The notes under the pieces are model-generated. The model saw nothing but the letters and a program-made list of their open reading frames with translations, had not been told where the DNA came from and made no database searches. DNA of 36,983 nt from Acinetobacter gerneri DSM 14967 = CIP 107464 = MTCC 9824 (GTDB taxonomy: Bacteria; Pseudomonadota; Gammaproteobacteria; Pseudomonadales; Moraxellaceae): the NCBI RefSeq assembly GCF_000368565.1, contig NZ_KB849553.1:24898-61880 (forward strand). Direction: 5' to 3'. Positions 14,684 through 22,566 of the stretch are shown piece by piece. How positions within the stretch are numbered: the stretch's first letter is position 1; every line of letters begins with the position of its first letter. The position numbers and the translations under genes are program-made.

Positions 14684-15012
14684 GCTATTTAAAATACAAA
14701 GGTTATCTCGGAACAATTGAGCCTGATCTTGAAACAGGTGAGTTATTTGGAAAACTTGCTTTTATTCGTGATCTTATCACCTATGAAGCGGAAACTTTAA
14801 AAGCCCTTGAGAAAGCTTTTCAGGAATCTGTAGACGGCTATTTAGAATCATGTGCTGAACTAGGAAAATCTCCTGATCAACCATTCAAAGGCACTTTTAA
14901 TGTCCGTATTAGCCCTGAATTGCACCGTAAGGCGGTTTTAGCATCAAGTAATTCTCTAAATGCCTTTGTCAGTGATGCGATTCAAGAAAAGTTAATGCGT
15001 TTAGGTGCGTAA
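14680..15012 (+). CDS. hicB: HicB-family antitoxin
   Basis: 110-residue antitoxin that masks HicA and represses the operon. The N-terminal half has the degenerate RNase H-like HicB fold (YKGYLGTIEPDLETGELFGK, then YEAETLKALEKAFQESVDGY). The C-terminal segment FNVRISPELHRKAVLASSN with AFVSDAIQEKLM is a ribbon-helix-helix DNA-binding domain. Full length, overlapping hicA by four bases. A terminator follows at 15057. Confidence 0.92.
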   Translation: MSYLKYKGYLGTIEPDLETGELFGKLAFIRDLITYEAETLKALEKAFQESVDGYLESCAELGKSPDQPFKGTFNVRISPELHRKAVLASSNSLNAFVSDAIQEKLMRLGA

Positions 15013-15056
15013 TTTATTGAAGCCTAGGCTACTACCTAAAAATTGAAAAACTCAGC

Positions 15057-15085
15057 AAAAATGGGAGCTTAAAGCTCCCATTTTT
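15057..15085 (+). terminator. Rho-independent terminator after hicAB
   Basis: Arms AAAAATGGGAGCTT and AAGCTCCCATTTTT are perfectly complementary and end in five T. It lies two bases before the truncated pdif site. Confidence 0.85.
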
Positions 15086-15086
15086 A

Positions 15087-15108
15087 GTTTTGTATAAGGT
15101 GTATTATG
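15087..15108 (+). other. pdif site 5, C/D orientation, truncated by IS6 element
   Basis: XerC arm GTTTTGTATAA (9 of 11 matches), spacer GGTGTA, then only TTATG of the XerD arm before the IS6-family end GGCACTG begins at 15109. The missing half of the XerD arm is not found beside the other end of the IS, so the insertion was followed by deletion or recombination. Confidence 0.8.
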
Positions 15109-15928
15109 GGCACTGTTGCAAATAGAGATTTGAGTCGATGATGTTCCCTTTAAAAAGTGCTTAGAGACCGAAAACCCTGTTGATTAGACACACTTCACCC
15201 TGAGGCTGACCATAATAAAATGACGATGCTTGTCCTTTACGTAGTGCACGCATGACTTCAATACCTTTAATTGTGGCATAAGCCGTCTTCATAGATTTGA
15301 ATCCTAATGTGGCCCTGATGATTCGCTTTAACTTACCATGATCACATTCAATGACATTATTTTTATACTTAATCTGCCTGTGCTCAATATCTACTGGACA
15401 TTTTCCTTCTCGCTTTAATCGTGATAAAGCATGGCCATAGGTCGCTGCTTTATCTGTATTGATGACCCGTGGAATTTGCCATTTTTTCACCGTATTGAAG
15501 ATCTTTCCTAGAAAACTATAGGCTGATTTACTGTTCCGTCTAGCGGAAAGGTAAAAGTCAATCGTATGACCACGTTGATCAACTGCACGATACAGGTAAG
15601 TCCATCGCCCCTTCACTTTGATATAAGTCTCATCCATATGCCATGAATGTAAATCTGTAGGATTACGCCAATACCAGCGTAACCGTTTTTCCATTTCTGG
15701 AGCATAACGCTGAACCCAACGATAAATTGTACTGTGATCCACATTTATGCCTCGTTCAGCGAGCATTTCTTGAAGTTCACGATAGCTGATGCCATATTTA
15801 CAATACCAACGAACAGCCCAAAGAATGATTTCACCTTGAAAGTGCCGACCGTGGAAGGGATTCATCTGCTGTATCTCGAAATAAATAAGATATTTAGCTT
15901 ATCATGTCAGCCTATTTGCAACAGTGCC
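15109..15928 (-). mobile_element. IS6-family element (IS26/IS1006-like), 820 bp
   Basis: Terminal repeats GGCACTGTTGCAAATAG at the left and its complement CTATTTGCAACAGTGCC at the right define an 820-bp element, the usual IS6-family size. The flanking octamers are GTATTATG (left) and TCATGACT (right); they differ, so there is no target duplication. That is common after IS6-mediated deletion or cointegrate formation. Confidence 0.93.
15161..15865 (-). CDS. IS6-family transposase
   Basis: 234-residue DDE transposase. An N-terminal helix-turn-helix region (YGISYRELQEMLAERGINVD) is followed by the catalytic residues: Asp in HMDETYIKVKG, Asp in NTDKAATYG and Glu in NVIECDHGKLK. Full length for the family and apparently intact. 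It resembles Acinetobacter IS1006/IS1008-type transposases. Confidence 0.94.
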   Translation of the reverse strand: MNPFHGRHFQGEIILWAVRWYCKYGISYRELQEMLAERGINVDHSTIYRWVQRYAPEMEKRLRWYWRNPTDLHSWHMDETYIKVKGRWTYLYRAVDQRGHTIDFYLSARRNSKSAYSFLGKIFNTVKKWQIPRVINTDKAATYGHALSRLKREGKCPVDIEHRQIKYKNNVIECDHGKLKRIIRATLGFKSMKTAYATIKGIEVMRALRKGQASSFYYGQPQGEVCLINRVFGL

Positions 15929-15929
15929 T

Positions 15930-16004
15930 CATGACTACTATGTCTGTGAAACAACAACAGATAAGCAAGCGCATAATTGGGTCTATGACATCGAGTCTAA
16001 TTAA
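15930..16004 (+). pseudogene. C-terminal stub of a gene cut by the IS6 element
   Basis: Directly after the IS end an open frame encodes the last 24 residues of some protein: HDYYVCETTTDKQAHNWVYD then IESN and a stop at 16002-16004. Its composition looks like a real protein end (Tyr, Trp, Cys), but it is too short to name. The rest of the gene was removed together with half of pdif site 5. From 16005 to 16064 I see nothing. Confidence 0.4.
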
Positions 16005-16064
16005 TCAAATATATTTTTATTCAGTGAGTAAAATTATAACGAAGTTTCTGTAATGGACAGATAT

Positions 16065-16089
16065 TAAAAAGCCCCCTTATTCAGGGGGC
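16065..16089 (-). terminator. Rho-independent terminator of the DASS gene
   Basis: GCCCCCT (16071-16077) and AGGGGGC (16083-16089) form a GC-rich stem. On the minus strand it is followed by a five-T run (16066-16070 complement), 56 bases after the transporter's stop codon. Confidence 0.85.
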
Positions 16090-16145
16090 AGGTTGTATAG
16101 ATATAACTATACTTATAAAATTTTAATTTTGTTATAGATATTAAA

Positions 16146-17603
16146 TTACCAATAGCCCAGCATCTTCCACCAAAGTCCGCCCAATACAATAAAAATAGCT
16201 ATATTGATAATGCTCATAGCAAAACCAGCTTTCCACCATTCACCAAGCGTTGTATAACCTGAACCATAAATAATAGGGGATGTACCTGTCGCATAATGAG
16301 TCAGCGTCATCATAATGCTTGATGCTGCTGCCATAATCAGTGCAAAGAACATTGGAGGAGCACCTAGTGCGATACCTGCAATGTAGAATGCTGAAAACAT
16401 AGCGGTAATATGTGCAGTAGTACTGGCAAAAATATAGTGAGCGTACATATAAGCAAATAGTAAAAGCATGGAAGCAGGAACCCACGTTAAGCCAAGCTGT
16501 CCAATGCTAGTTTGTAAAACACCAGAAAACCAAGCGATTAAGCCGAGCTTATTTAAAAAGGTCGCCATCATGACCAATGCAGCAAACCAAGTTACTGTAT
16601 CCCATGCACTCTTTTGAGTTAAGACATCATCCCAAGTTAAAACTCCTGTAAGCAGAAGGAGTGATAAACCAATAAACGCGGTTGTAGTTGGGTCTAAAGT
16701 CCACATATCACCCAACAACATGGCAGGAATACCTGCCCAGAGTAATAATAAAATTCCAAATACAGCCAACATAATCATTTCATGTAAGGTAATGGGACCC
16801 ATTTCTTGTAAACGGTCTTTGGCAAATTGTGCAGCATTTGGTGTTTTTTTAATTTCAGGTGGGTACATAAAGTAAAGCGCAATCGGCATAAATGCTAATG
16901 CAACAACACCTGGTAAAACCATTGCTAATGCCCATGTGGTCCAACTCAAATGGATTTGACTATTGGTCGCTTTCGCAATGAGTTCAACGACTAAAGGGTT
17001 GGGTGCAGTAGCCGTAATAAACATGGCAGAAGTAATAGGATTTGAATGGTAATTGACCAAAGCAAGATATTTACCAATTTTACCTTCAGTGCCTTTTTCT
17101 GGATCTGAGTCAAAACTCGTTGCAATCGAGCGCACGATAGGGTGAATAATTCCGCCTCCACGTGCTGTATTACTTGGGGTAACAGGTGCAAGAATGAGTT
17201 CAGATAATGCAAGGCTATAGCCAATACCAATGGTTCTTTTACCCCAAACTGCAATAAAGTAATAACCTAGTCGTGCACCTAGCCCTGTTTTTTGTAACCC
17301 TTTTGAAATCATGATGGATATACCAATCAACCAAATAAGAGGGTTAGCAAAGCCACTTAAAGCATCTTTGATGGCATCGCTAGGGTTATCTGCTGTTACT
17401 CGGGTAATCGCGACCAGTGCTATCGCGATAATCGAAATTGCACCAATAGGCATTGCTTTACCAATAATGGCTGAAATAACACCAATAAACATCGCAAATA
17501 GAAGCCAAGCATTTGCAGAAACATCTTGCGGAATTGGAATGAGAAACCAAATAATAAGGGTAAGTGATACTGAAATTATGGTTGGTATGAGTTTGAATCC
17601 CAT
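16146..17603 (-). CDS. DASS-family (SLC13) di/tricarboxylate transporter
   Basis: 485-residue inner-membrane transporter of the divalent anion:Na+ symporter family (CitT, SodiT, plant 2-oxoglutarate/malate translocator type). Twelve or so hydrophobic segments are visible. Family motifs include APVTPSNTARGGGIIHPI, with the SNT substrate/sodium loop, and near the C-terminus HYATGTSPIIYGSGY, which supplies the second SxT loop. The substrate is a dicarboxylate or citrate; which one is not decidable. The open frame extends to 17684, but that part reads through IS5 sequence. ATG 17603, with GGAG nine bases upstream, gives the natural N-terminus MGFKLIP. The IS5 element ends 31 bp upstream of the start, so native promoter elements may be displaced. 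Confidence 0.9.
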   Translation of the reverse strand: MGFKLIPTIISVSLTLIIWFLIPIPQDVSANAWLLFAMFIGVISAIIGKAMPIGAISIIAIALVAITRVTADNPSDAIKDALSGFANPLIWLIGISIMISKGLQKTGLGARLGYYFIAVWGKRTIGIGYSLALSELILAPVTPSNTARGGGIIHPIVRSIATSFDSDPEKGTEGKIGKYLALVNYHSNPITSAMFITATAPNPLVVELIAKATNSQIHLSWTTWALAMVLPGVVALAFMPIALYFMYPPEIKKTPNAAQFAKDRLQEMGPITLHEMIMLAVFGILLLLWAGIPAMLLGDMWTLDPTTTAFIGLSLLLLTGVLTWDDVLTQKSAWDTVTWFAALVMMATFLNKLGLIAWFSGVLQTSIGQLGLTWVPASMLLLFAYMYAHYIFASTTAHITAMFSAFYIAGIALGAPPMFFALIMAAASSIMMTLTHYATGTSPIIYGSGYTTLGEWWKAGFAMSIINIAIFIVLGGLWWKMLGYW

Positions 17604-17634
17604 TGAATCGTACTCCAAAAATATAGTTATTATG

Positions 17635-18673
17635 GGCTTTGTTGCATAAACATTCAAAAGCTGAGTTCTCCCCAATCCATTCAAATTTAAGACACAACTT
17701 GGGTGCGAGGTCTACCTAATTCCGTAAATCTATTCAGAACTGCCACACGCGCATGAATTTCATTGACCTGACTTTGAAAATGTCTTGCCGTCAGCCTATC
17801 ACCTAATAATTTGATGCAATGCATCTTGGTTTCCACCAAACTACGACGGTGATAACCCGACCATTTTTTCCATAGGGTTCTGCCTAAATGTTTAACCGTT
17901 TGAAGTAACTCATTTCGTTCTATTGAACTTATTTTAGAATCTTTCCAGGGCTTGGCATTCTTTCTGGGTGGAATTACTGCATGTGCTTGACGATCTGAAA
18001 TCACTTTTCTGCAGCACTTCGTGTCGTACGCGCCATCGGTATAGACAGAATCTATTCGCTCATCTAGTGGAATTTGATCCAGTAAATCACCTAGTACTTG
18101 TGAATCACTGACATTATTTGTAGTAAGCTGAACGGCACGTATTTGCAGTGTTTCAGCATCTATACCAATATGCAGTTTACGCCATTGCCGACGGTATTCA
18201 GGCTGATGTTTTTTACGCTTCCATTCGCCTTCACCTAAAAACTTTAAACCCGTAGAGTCGACAAGTAGGTGTAACCCATCATGACTTTTCTGATAGCTTA
18301 TCGCAATATCAATATGCTTTTGTCGTCTACAAAGGGTGGAGTAATCTGGTGCTGTCCAATTCAAGCCACAGAGTTTAATCAGGCTTTGAACAAAGCCAGT
18401 AACCATACGTAAAGAAAGACGGAATAGAGATTTGATCATTAAACAGCATTGAATCGCTGTATCGGAATAAGTTTGATTTCGTCCTTGCTTGCCTTGTGGT
18501 TGTGCATACCATTGCGTCTTAGGATCAAACCAGATTGAAATATTTCCTCGCTTGATTAAAGCTTGGTTATACGAGGACCAATTGGTTGTACGATAGATTT
18601 TAGGTGTAGGCTTCTTCATCTGGAAATTATATTACTGAAGAAGCCTTCAAGAATAGCTTTGTGCAACAAAGCC
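17635..18673 (-). mobile_element. IS5-family IS903-group element, 1,039 bp
   Basis: Ends GGCTTTGTTGCATAAAC (17635) and, read inward from the right, GGCTTTGTTGCACAAAG (to 18673). Length 1,039 bp fits IS17/ISAba13/ISAha2-type elements of Acinetobacter. The nine bases outside are GTTATTATG (left) and ATCTGGAAA (right), not a duplication. The right flank is itself part of a related element, which explains the mismatch. Confidence 0.92.
17687..18619 (-). CDS. IS5-family transposase
   Basis: 310-residue DDE transposase of the IS903 group. The catalytic residues lie in LLVDSTGLKF (Asp), SVYTDGAYDTK (Asp) and RSLVETKMHCIK (Glu of the YREK-like block); an N-terminal segment IYRTTNWSSYNQALIKRGN is typical of the group. 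Full-length and intact, so it could also mobilise the MITE at 3427. Confidence 0.94.
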   Translation of the reverse strand: MKKPTPKIYRTTNWSSYNQALIKRGNISIWFDPKTQWYAQPQGKQGRNQTYSDTAIQCCLMIKSLFRLSLRMVTGFVQSLIKLCGLNWTAPDYSTLCRRQKHIDIAISYQKSHDGLHLLVDSTGLKFLGEGEWKRKKHQPEYRRQWRKLHIGIDAETLQIRAVQLTTNNVSDSQVLGDLLDQIPLDERIDSVYTDGAYDTKCCRKVISDRQAHAVIPPRKNAKPWKDSKISSIERNELLQTVKHLGRTLWKKWSGYHRRSLVETKMHCIKLLGDRLTARHFQSQVNEIHARVAVLNRFTELGRPRTQVVS

Positions 18674-18729
18674 ATCTGGAAATAATATTACTGAATAAGT
18701 TTTGATGGACTGGTTTGTGTAACCGAACC
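18674..18729 (-). mobile_element. 56-bp terminal relic of a second, divergent IS5-family element
   Basis: The sequence right of the IS5 element (ATCTGGAAATAATATTACTG and on) aligns over its whole length with the IS's own right end (18619-18673, ATCTGGAAATTATATTACTG and on). It finishes at GTGTAACCGAACC (18717-18729), a diverged version of the IS end GTGCAACAAAGCC. So the leader of a related transposase gene plus the terminal repeat remain, and the body of that element is gone. A TATAAT box follows at 18732-18737, close upstream of the export operon. Confidence 0.75.
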
Positions 18730-18774
18730 ATTATAATATGCCTTTATGTCTGTATTTGATAAGGAATAAAGCCA

Positions 18775-19773
18775 ATGCAAAAAAAATGGCTCATTATTGC
18801 TGTAATTGTGTGTGTACTTATCGGGGGGGCTGTATGGGTCAATATGCAAAGTTTGAAAAAATTACCTTCGGGTTTTGAGGGGAGTAATGGGCGATTGGAA
18901 CTACAGCGACTTGATGTCGCCTCTTTGTATCCAGGCCGGGTGATTGATATTAAGGTACAAGAAGGTGATCTGGTTAAAAAAGATGAAGTATTAGTGGTTT
19001 TGTCAGCTGAGCAAAGTCACAGTTTGGTTGAAGGTGCACAAGCCAGTAAACAGCGTGCAGAAGAAGCAGTACATCAGGCCGAAGCTGAGATTGCAGCAAG
19101 ACAACAGCAGTTAAAGGTTGCACAACTCGAGCTGGATAATGCGCTACAGCTGAAAAAGGAGGATTTGATTTCTGTGGTAGAAGTGCAACGCCGTCAAGCA
19201 GCACGGGATGGCGAGGCAGCTGCGGTTAAAGCAACCCAGGCAGCACGGGAGTCAGCAATTGCTGCGGTTAATCAGGCTCAGGCACAAATGAATATCGCAT
19301 CTTCGGCCAATAAGGATATGTTCATCCGCGCACCACAGACTGGTCGGGTAGAGTATCGTATTGCGGAACTGGGCAATGTTGTTGGGCCTGGCAGTAAAGT
19401 CATCACTTTACTTGATCCTAGTGATGTGACTTTATCAATTTTTCTTCCTACAGATACCGTTGGAAAATTAAAGCTGGGTGATGATGCCATAGTTGTGCTT
19501 GACGGGATTGATGCAGTTTGGCCTGCAAAAATTACATTTATTGCCAGCAATACACAATTTACCCCTAAATATGTGGAAACAGCCAATGAACGCGAAAAAC
19601 TTATGTATAAGGTAAAATTGCGTATTCCCCAACAAATTAGCTTGCAGTATCAAGGGGTGTTAAAAGGTGGCTTAACTGGTAATGGTTATGTCCGTACCAA
19701 TCCACAAGAGGCATGGCCAGTACAATGGCAGGCCAAATTACCGCAATTACAGCAAAACGCCAGAACACAATAA
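18775..19773 (+). CDS. yhiI: HlyD-family periplasmic adaptor of RbbA-type exporter
   Basis: 332-residue membrane-fusion protein linking inner-membrane ABC subunits to an outer-membrane channel. One N-terminal transmembrane helix (residues about 4-23) is followed by the biotinyl-lipoyl half-motif VASLYPGRVIDIKVQEGDLV, a long alanine/glutamine-rich coiled-coil hairpin (about 75-175), the second lipoyl half IRAPQTGRVEYRIAELGNVV and a beta-barrel domain. It matches the YhiI/YbhG type in size. First gene of a four-gene operon; GGAAT precedes the ATG. A TATAAT box at 18732-18737 lies just outside the IS5 relic and may serve as the operon's -10 element, but I find no good -35 at the right distance. 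Confidence 0.88.
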   Translation: MQKKWLIIAVIVCVLIGGAVWVNMQSLKKLPSGFEGSNGRLELQRLDVASLYPGRVIDIKVQEGDLVKKDEVLVVLSAEQSHSLVEGAQASKQRAEEAVHQAEAEIAARQQQLKVAQLELDNALQLKKEDLISVVEVQRRQAARDGEAAAVKATQAARESAIAAVNQAQAQMNIASSANKDMFIRAPQTGRVEYRIAELGNVVGPGSKVITLLDPSDVTLSIFLPTDTVGKLKLGDDAIVVLDGIDAVWPAKITFIASNTQFTPKYVETANEREKLMYKVKLRIPQQISLQYQGVLKGGLTGNGYVRTNPQEAWPVQWQAKLPQLQQNARTQ

Positions 19774-19793
19774 AATTGAATAGGCAGTTCGCC

Positions 19794-22565
19794 ATGACGG
19801 ATGTAAAACAGCAAGAAAACACTGTAACTGCTGTATCGTTACAGGGCGTTTCTCATACTTATGGGCAGGTTCGAGCATTAAATAATATTCATCTGTCGAT
19901 TCCCAAATCTGTTACAGTCGGGTTGATTGGACCTGATGGTGTTGGAAAATCAACATTATTATCCCTTATTGCCGGGGTGAAGGTGATCCAAAGCGGGCAG
20001 GTTTTGATTTTTGATCAGGATATTTCACAAAAAAAAATCCAGAAACATTTGTCACAGCGTATCGCTTTTATGCCCCAAGGTTTGGGGCACAATTTATATC
20101 CCACATTGTCTGTCTATGAAAATGTAGATTTTCATGCGAGCCTTTTTGGTTTGGATACCCGTGCCCGAAAACAGCGAATCCAGCGATTATTACAGGCAAC
20201 AGGATTAGATCCTTTTGTGAATCGTCCGGCTGGTAAATTATCTGGCGGCATGAAACAAAAGCTGAGTTTATGCTGTGCTTTAGTCCATAATCCGCAATTA
20301 TTAATTCTAGATGAGCCGACGACAGGTGTTGATCCTTTATCAAGACGGCAATTCTGGAATCTGGTTGATGATTTACGCGCTGAAAATACGGAAATGACGG
20401 TGATTGTTTCAACCGCTTACATTGACGAAGCGCAACGCTTTGAATATTTATTGGCGATGGATGATGGACAGTTAATTGCCAATGCAACAACGCAGGAAGT
20501 GTTACAGCAGACCCAGAGTCAAACACTCGAAGAAGCTTATGTGAAGCTGCTGCCAGAAAATAAACGTGGAACGGGCGTGTTACACGTGACGCCATTTGTT
20601 GCAGATCCAGATTCTCCTCCGGCAATTGAAGCACATGATTTGACCAAGCAATTTGGTGATTTTATTGCAGTAGATCATGTTAACGTTACGATTGCACGCG
20701 GTGAAATTTTTGGTTTTTTAGGCTCAAATGGATGTGGCAAATCCACCACCATGAAAATGCTAACAGGCTTGCTGGATATCAGTTCAGGCACGGCAAAACT
20801 GCTAGGAAAAGAAATTAATGCAGGAGACATGGCAACCCGAATGAAAGTGGGTTATATGTCACAGGCATTTTCATTATATGAAGAATTAACGGTACGTCAG
20901 AATCTGGAACTACATGCAAAATTGTACAGGCTCACAGGGAATGATGCTAAAAATGCAGTGCAAAGTGCATTGCAGCAGTTTGATCTGCAAAAAGAAGCAG
21001 ATACTCAGCCCGCCGCTTTGCCTTTAGGTATTCGGCAACGCTTACAGTTAGCCGCAGCATGTTTACATCATCCGGAAGTATTGATTCTGGATGAGCCTAC
21101 TTCTGGCGTCGATCCAGCTGCACGAGATATGTTCTGGCAGCATCTCATAAAATTATCGCGACAGGATCGTATTACGATATTTGTTTCGACGCATTTTATG
21201 AATGAAGCTGAACGTTGTGACCGTATTTCATTTATGCACCGTGGACGGGTTCTGGCAGTAGGGACACCGCAGGCATTGTGTCAGGCGCAACACACAGATG
21301 AACTCGAGCAGGCATTTATTATTTATCTGGAGCAAGCATCAGGTGAAGCTGAACACCCTGTTCAGCATCACACCGATCAAGAGCAAGAGAGTTTAAGAAG
21401 TGAAGCCCGCCAGAACCAGACACTTTTTTATAGATTAATGGCCTGGTTTGCCATGGTCTGGACATTTGCTGTCAGGGAAGGCAAAGAGTTATGGCGTGAT
21501 CCGATTCGAATGTTTTTTGCGATTCTTGGCCCGATCATTCTCATGATGACAGCATCCTATAGCGTTTCTTTTGATGTTAAAAATGTCAAACTCGCAATTC
21601 TGGATCGTGATCAAAGTGTGGAAAGTCGGGCCTTAACGGAATATTTTACGGCTTCGCGATATTTTACGCTGGAAAAATATATTGGTTCCGAGGCTGAAAT
21701 TGATCCTGTGTTAAGAACATCTACAGCCAGGTTGGTGATTGATATTCCACCTGATTTTGGTCGAGATCTGATGCGTGGAAATAAACCGGAAGTCGGCTTC
21801 TATGTAGATGGTTCCATGCCATTTACTGCGGAAAATATTAAGGGTTTTATTCTTGGCATGATGAGTAATTACGGGACAGATAAAATAACGGCCATGGGGC
21901 TGCCGATAGAGGTCAAATCTGCGGTCTCGATACAGCCAAGATTTGTCTATAATCAGGATTTCAAAAGTATTTATGCTTTTACACCTGGAATGATCATGAT
22001 GGCGATGATGTTGATTCCCGCCATGATGACCGCCCTCGGTGTGGTGCGAGAGCGGGAAATCGGCTCAATTACCAACTTGTATACGTCTCCGGCATCAGTC
22101 CGACAGTTTTTAATTGGTAAACAGTTACCTTATATCGCTTTGGCGATGTGCAGTTATTTCAGTCTGGTCTGGCTTGCCGTTGTGGTGCTGGATGTCCCTG
22201 TTTCAGGAAGTTTCTGGGCCATGACATTAGGGGCACTCTTACTGGTTTGTGCCGCGACAGCTTTTGGTTTATTGATTTCGAGTCTGGTCAAAACGCAGGT
22301 TGCGGCGATTTTTGCATCGGCGATTTTTACCTTAATTCCCGCATTGAATTTTTCAGGGTTACTTTATCCATTATCTACATTAACGGGCGTAAATTATTGG
22401 ATCGGTTGGGGATTTCCAACTGCATGGTATCAATTGATCAGTCTGGGGAGTTTTACCAAGGGTTTGGGTTTTCAGGATTTTGTCCAATATTATGTAATGT
22501 TGACGCTATTTTGCATCCTATATGTATTGCTGGCAGGTTTGTTCTTAAAGAAACAGGAGCAATAG
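19794..22565 (+). CDS. rbbA: RbbA-like fused ABC ATPase-ATPase-permease
   Basis: 923-residue fusion of two ABC ATPase domains and a C-terminal ABC-2 permease, the architecture of E. coli RbbA (911 residues). Domain 1: Walker A GPDGVGKST (about 47), signature LSGGMKQK (about 150), Walker B LLILDEPT; its H-loop reads STAYIDEA, with no histidine. Domain 2 (from about 285): GSNGCGKST, a shifted signature LPLGIRQRLQ, LILDEPT and a normal STHFMNEA. Permease: six helices from about residue 575, with the ABC-2 motif VREREIGSITNLYTSP. The first domain is thus probably a degenerate site. The frame opens at 19713 inside the previous gene, but ATG 19794 starts the aligned MTDVKQQ sequence. RbbA itself was described as a ribosome-associated ATPase, but its operon context is that of an exporter. 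Confidence 0.9.
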   Translation: MTDVKQQENTVTAVSLQGVSHTYGQVRALNNIHLSIPKSVTVGLIGPDGVGKSTLLSLIAGVKVIQSGQVLIFDQDISQKKIQKHLSQRIAFMPQGLGHNLYPTLSVYENVDFHASLFGLDTRARKQRIQRLLQATGLDPFVNRPAGKLSGGMKQKLSLCCALVHNPQLLILDEPTTGVDPLSRRQFWNLVDDLRAENTEMTVIVSTAYIDEAQRFEYLLAMDDGQLIANATTQEVLQQTQSQTLEEAYVKLLPENKRGTGVLHVTPFVADPDSPPAIEAHDLTKQFGDFIAVDHVNVTIARGEIFGFLGSNGCGKSTTMKMLTGLLDISSGTAKLLGKEINAGDMATRMKVGYMSQAFSLYEELTVRQNLELHAKLYRLTGNDAKNAVQSALQQFDLQKEADTQPAALPLGIRQRLQLAAACLHHPEVLILDEPTSGVDPAARDMFWQHLIKLSRQDRITIFVSTHFMNEAERCDRISFMHRGRVLAVGTPQALCQAQHTDELEQAFIIYLEQASGEAEHPVQHHTDQEQESLRSEARQNQTLFYRLMAWFAMVWTFAVREGKELWRDPIRMFFAILGPIILMMTASYSVSFDVKNVKLAILDRDQSVESRALTEYFTASRYFTLEKYIGSEAEIDPVLRTSTARLVIDIPPDFGRDLMRGNKPEVGFYVDGSMPFTAENIKGFILGMMSNYGTDKITAMGLPIEVKSAVSIQPRFVYNQDFKSIYAFTPGMIMMAMMLIPAMMTALGVVREREIGSITNLYTSPASVRQFLIGKQLPYIALAMCSYFSLVWLAVVVLDVPVSGSFWAMTLGALLLVCAATAFGLLISSLVKTQVAAIFASAIFTLIPALNFSGLLYPLSTLTGVNYWIGWGFPTAWYQLISLGSFTKGLGFQDFVQYYVMLTLFCILYVLLAGLFLKKQEQ

Positions 22566-22566
22566 C

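Noticed and set aside
16146..17684. Long version of the DASS transporter starting at 17684
   Set aside because: The first 27 residues are translated from the IS5 end; ATG 17603 has a proper ribosome site.
20068..20634. 188-codon minus-strand frame within the rbbA-like gene
   Set aside because: It is the antisense shadow of two well-conserved ATPase motifs and has no independent support.
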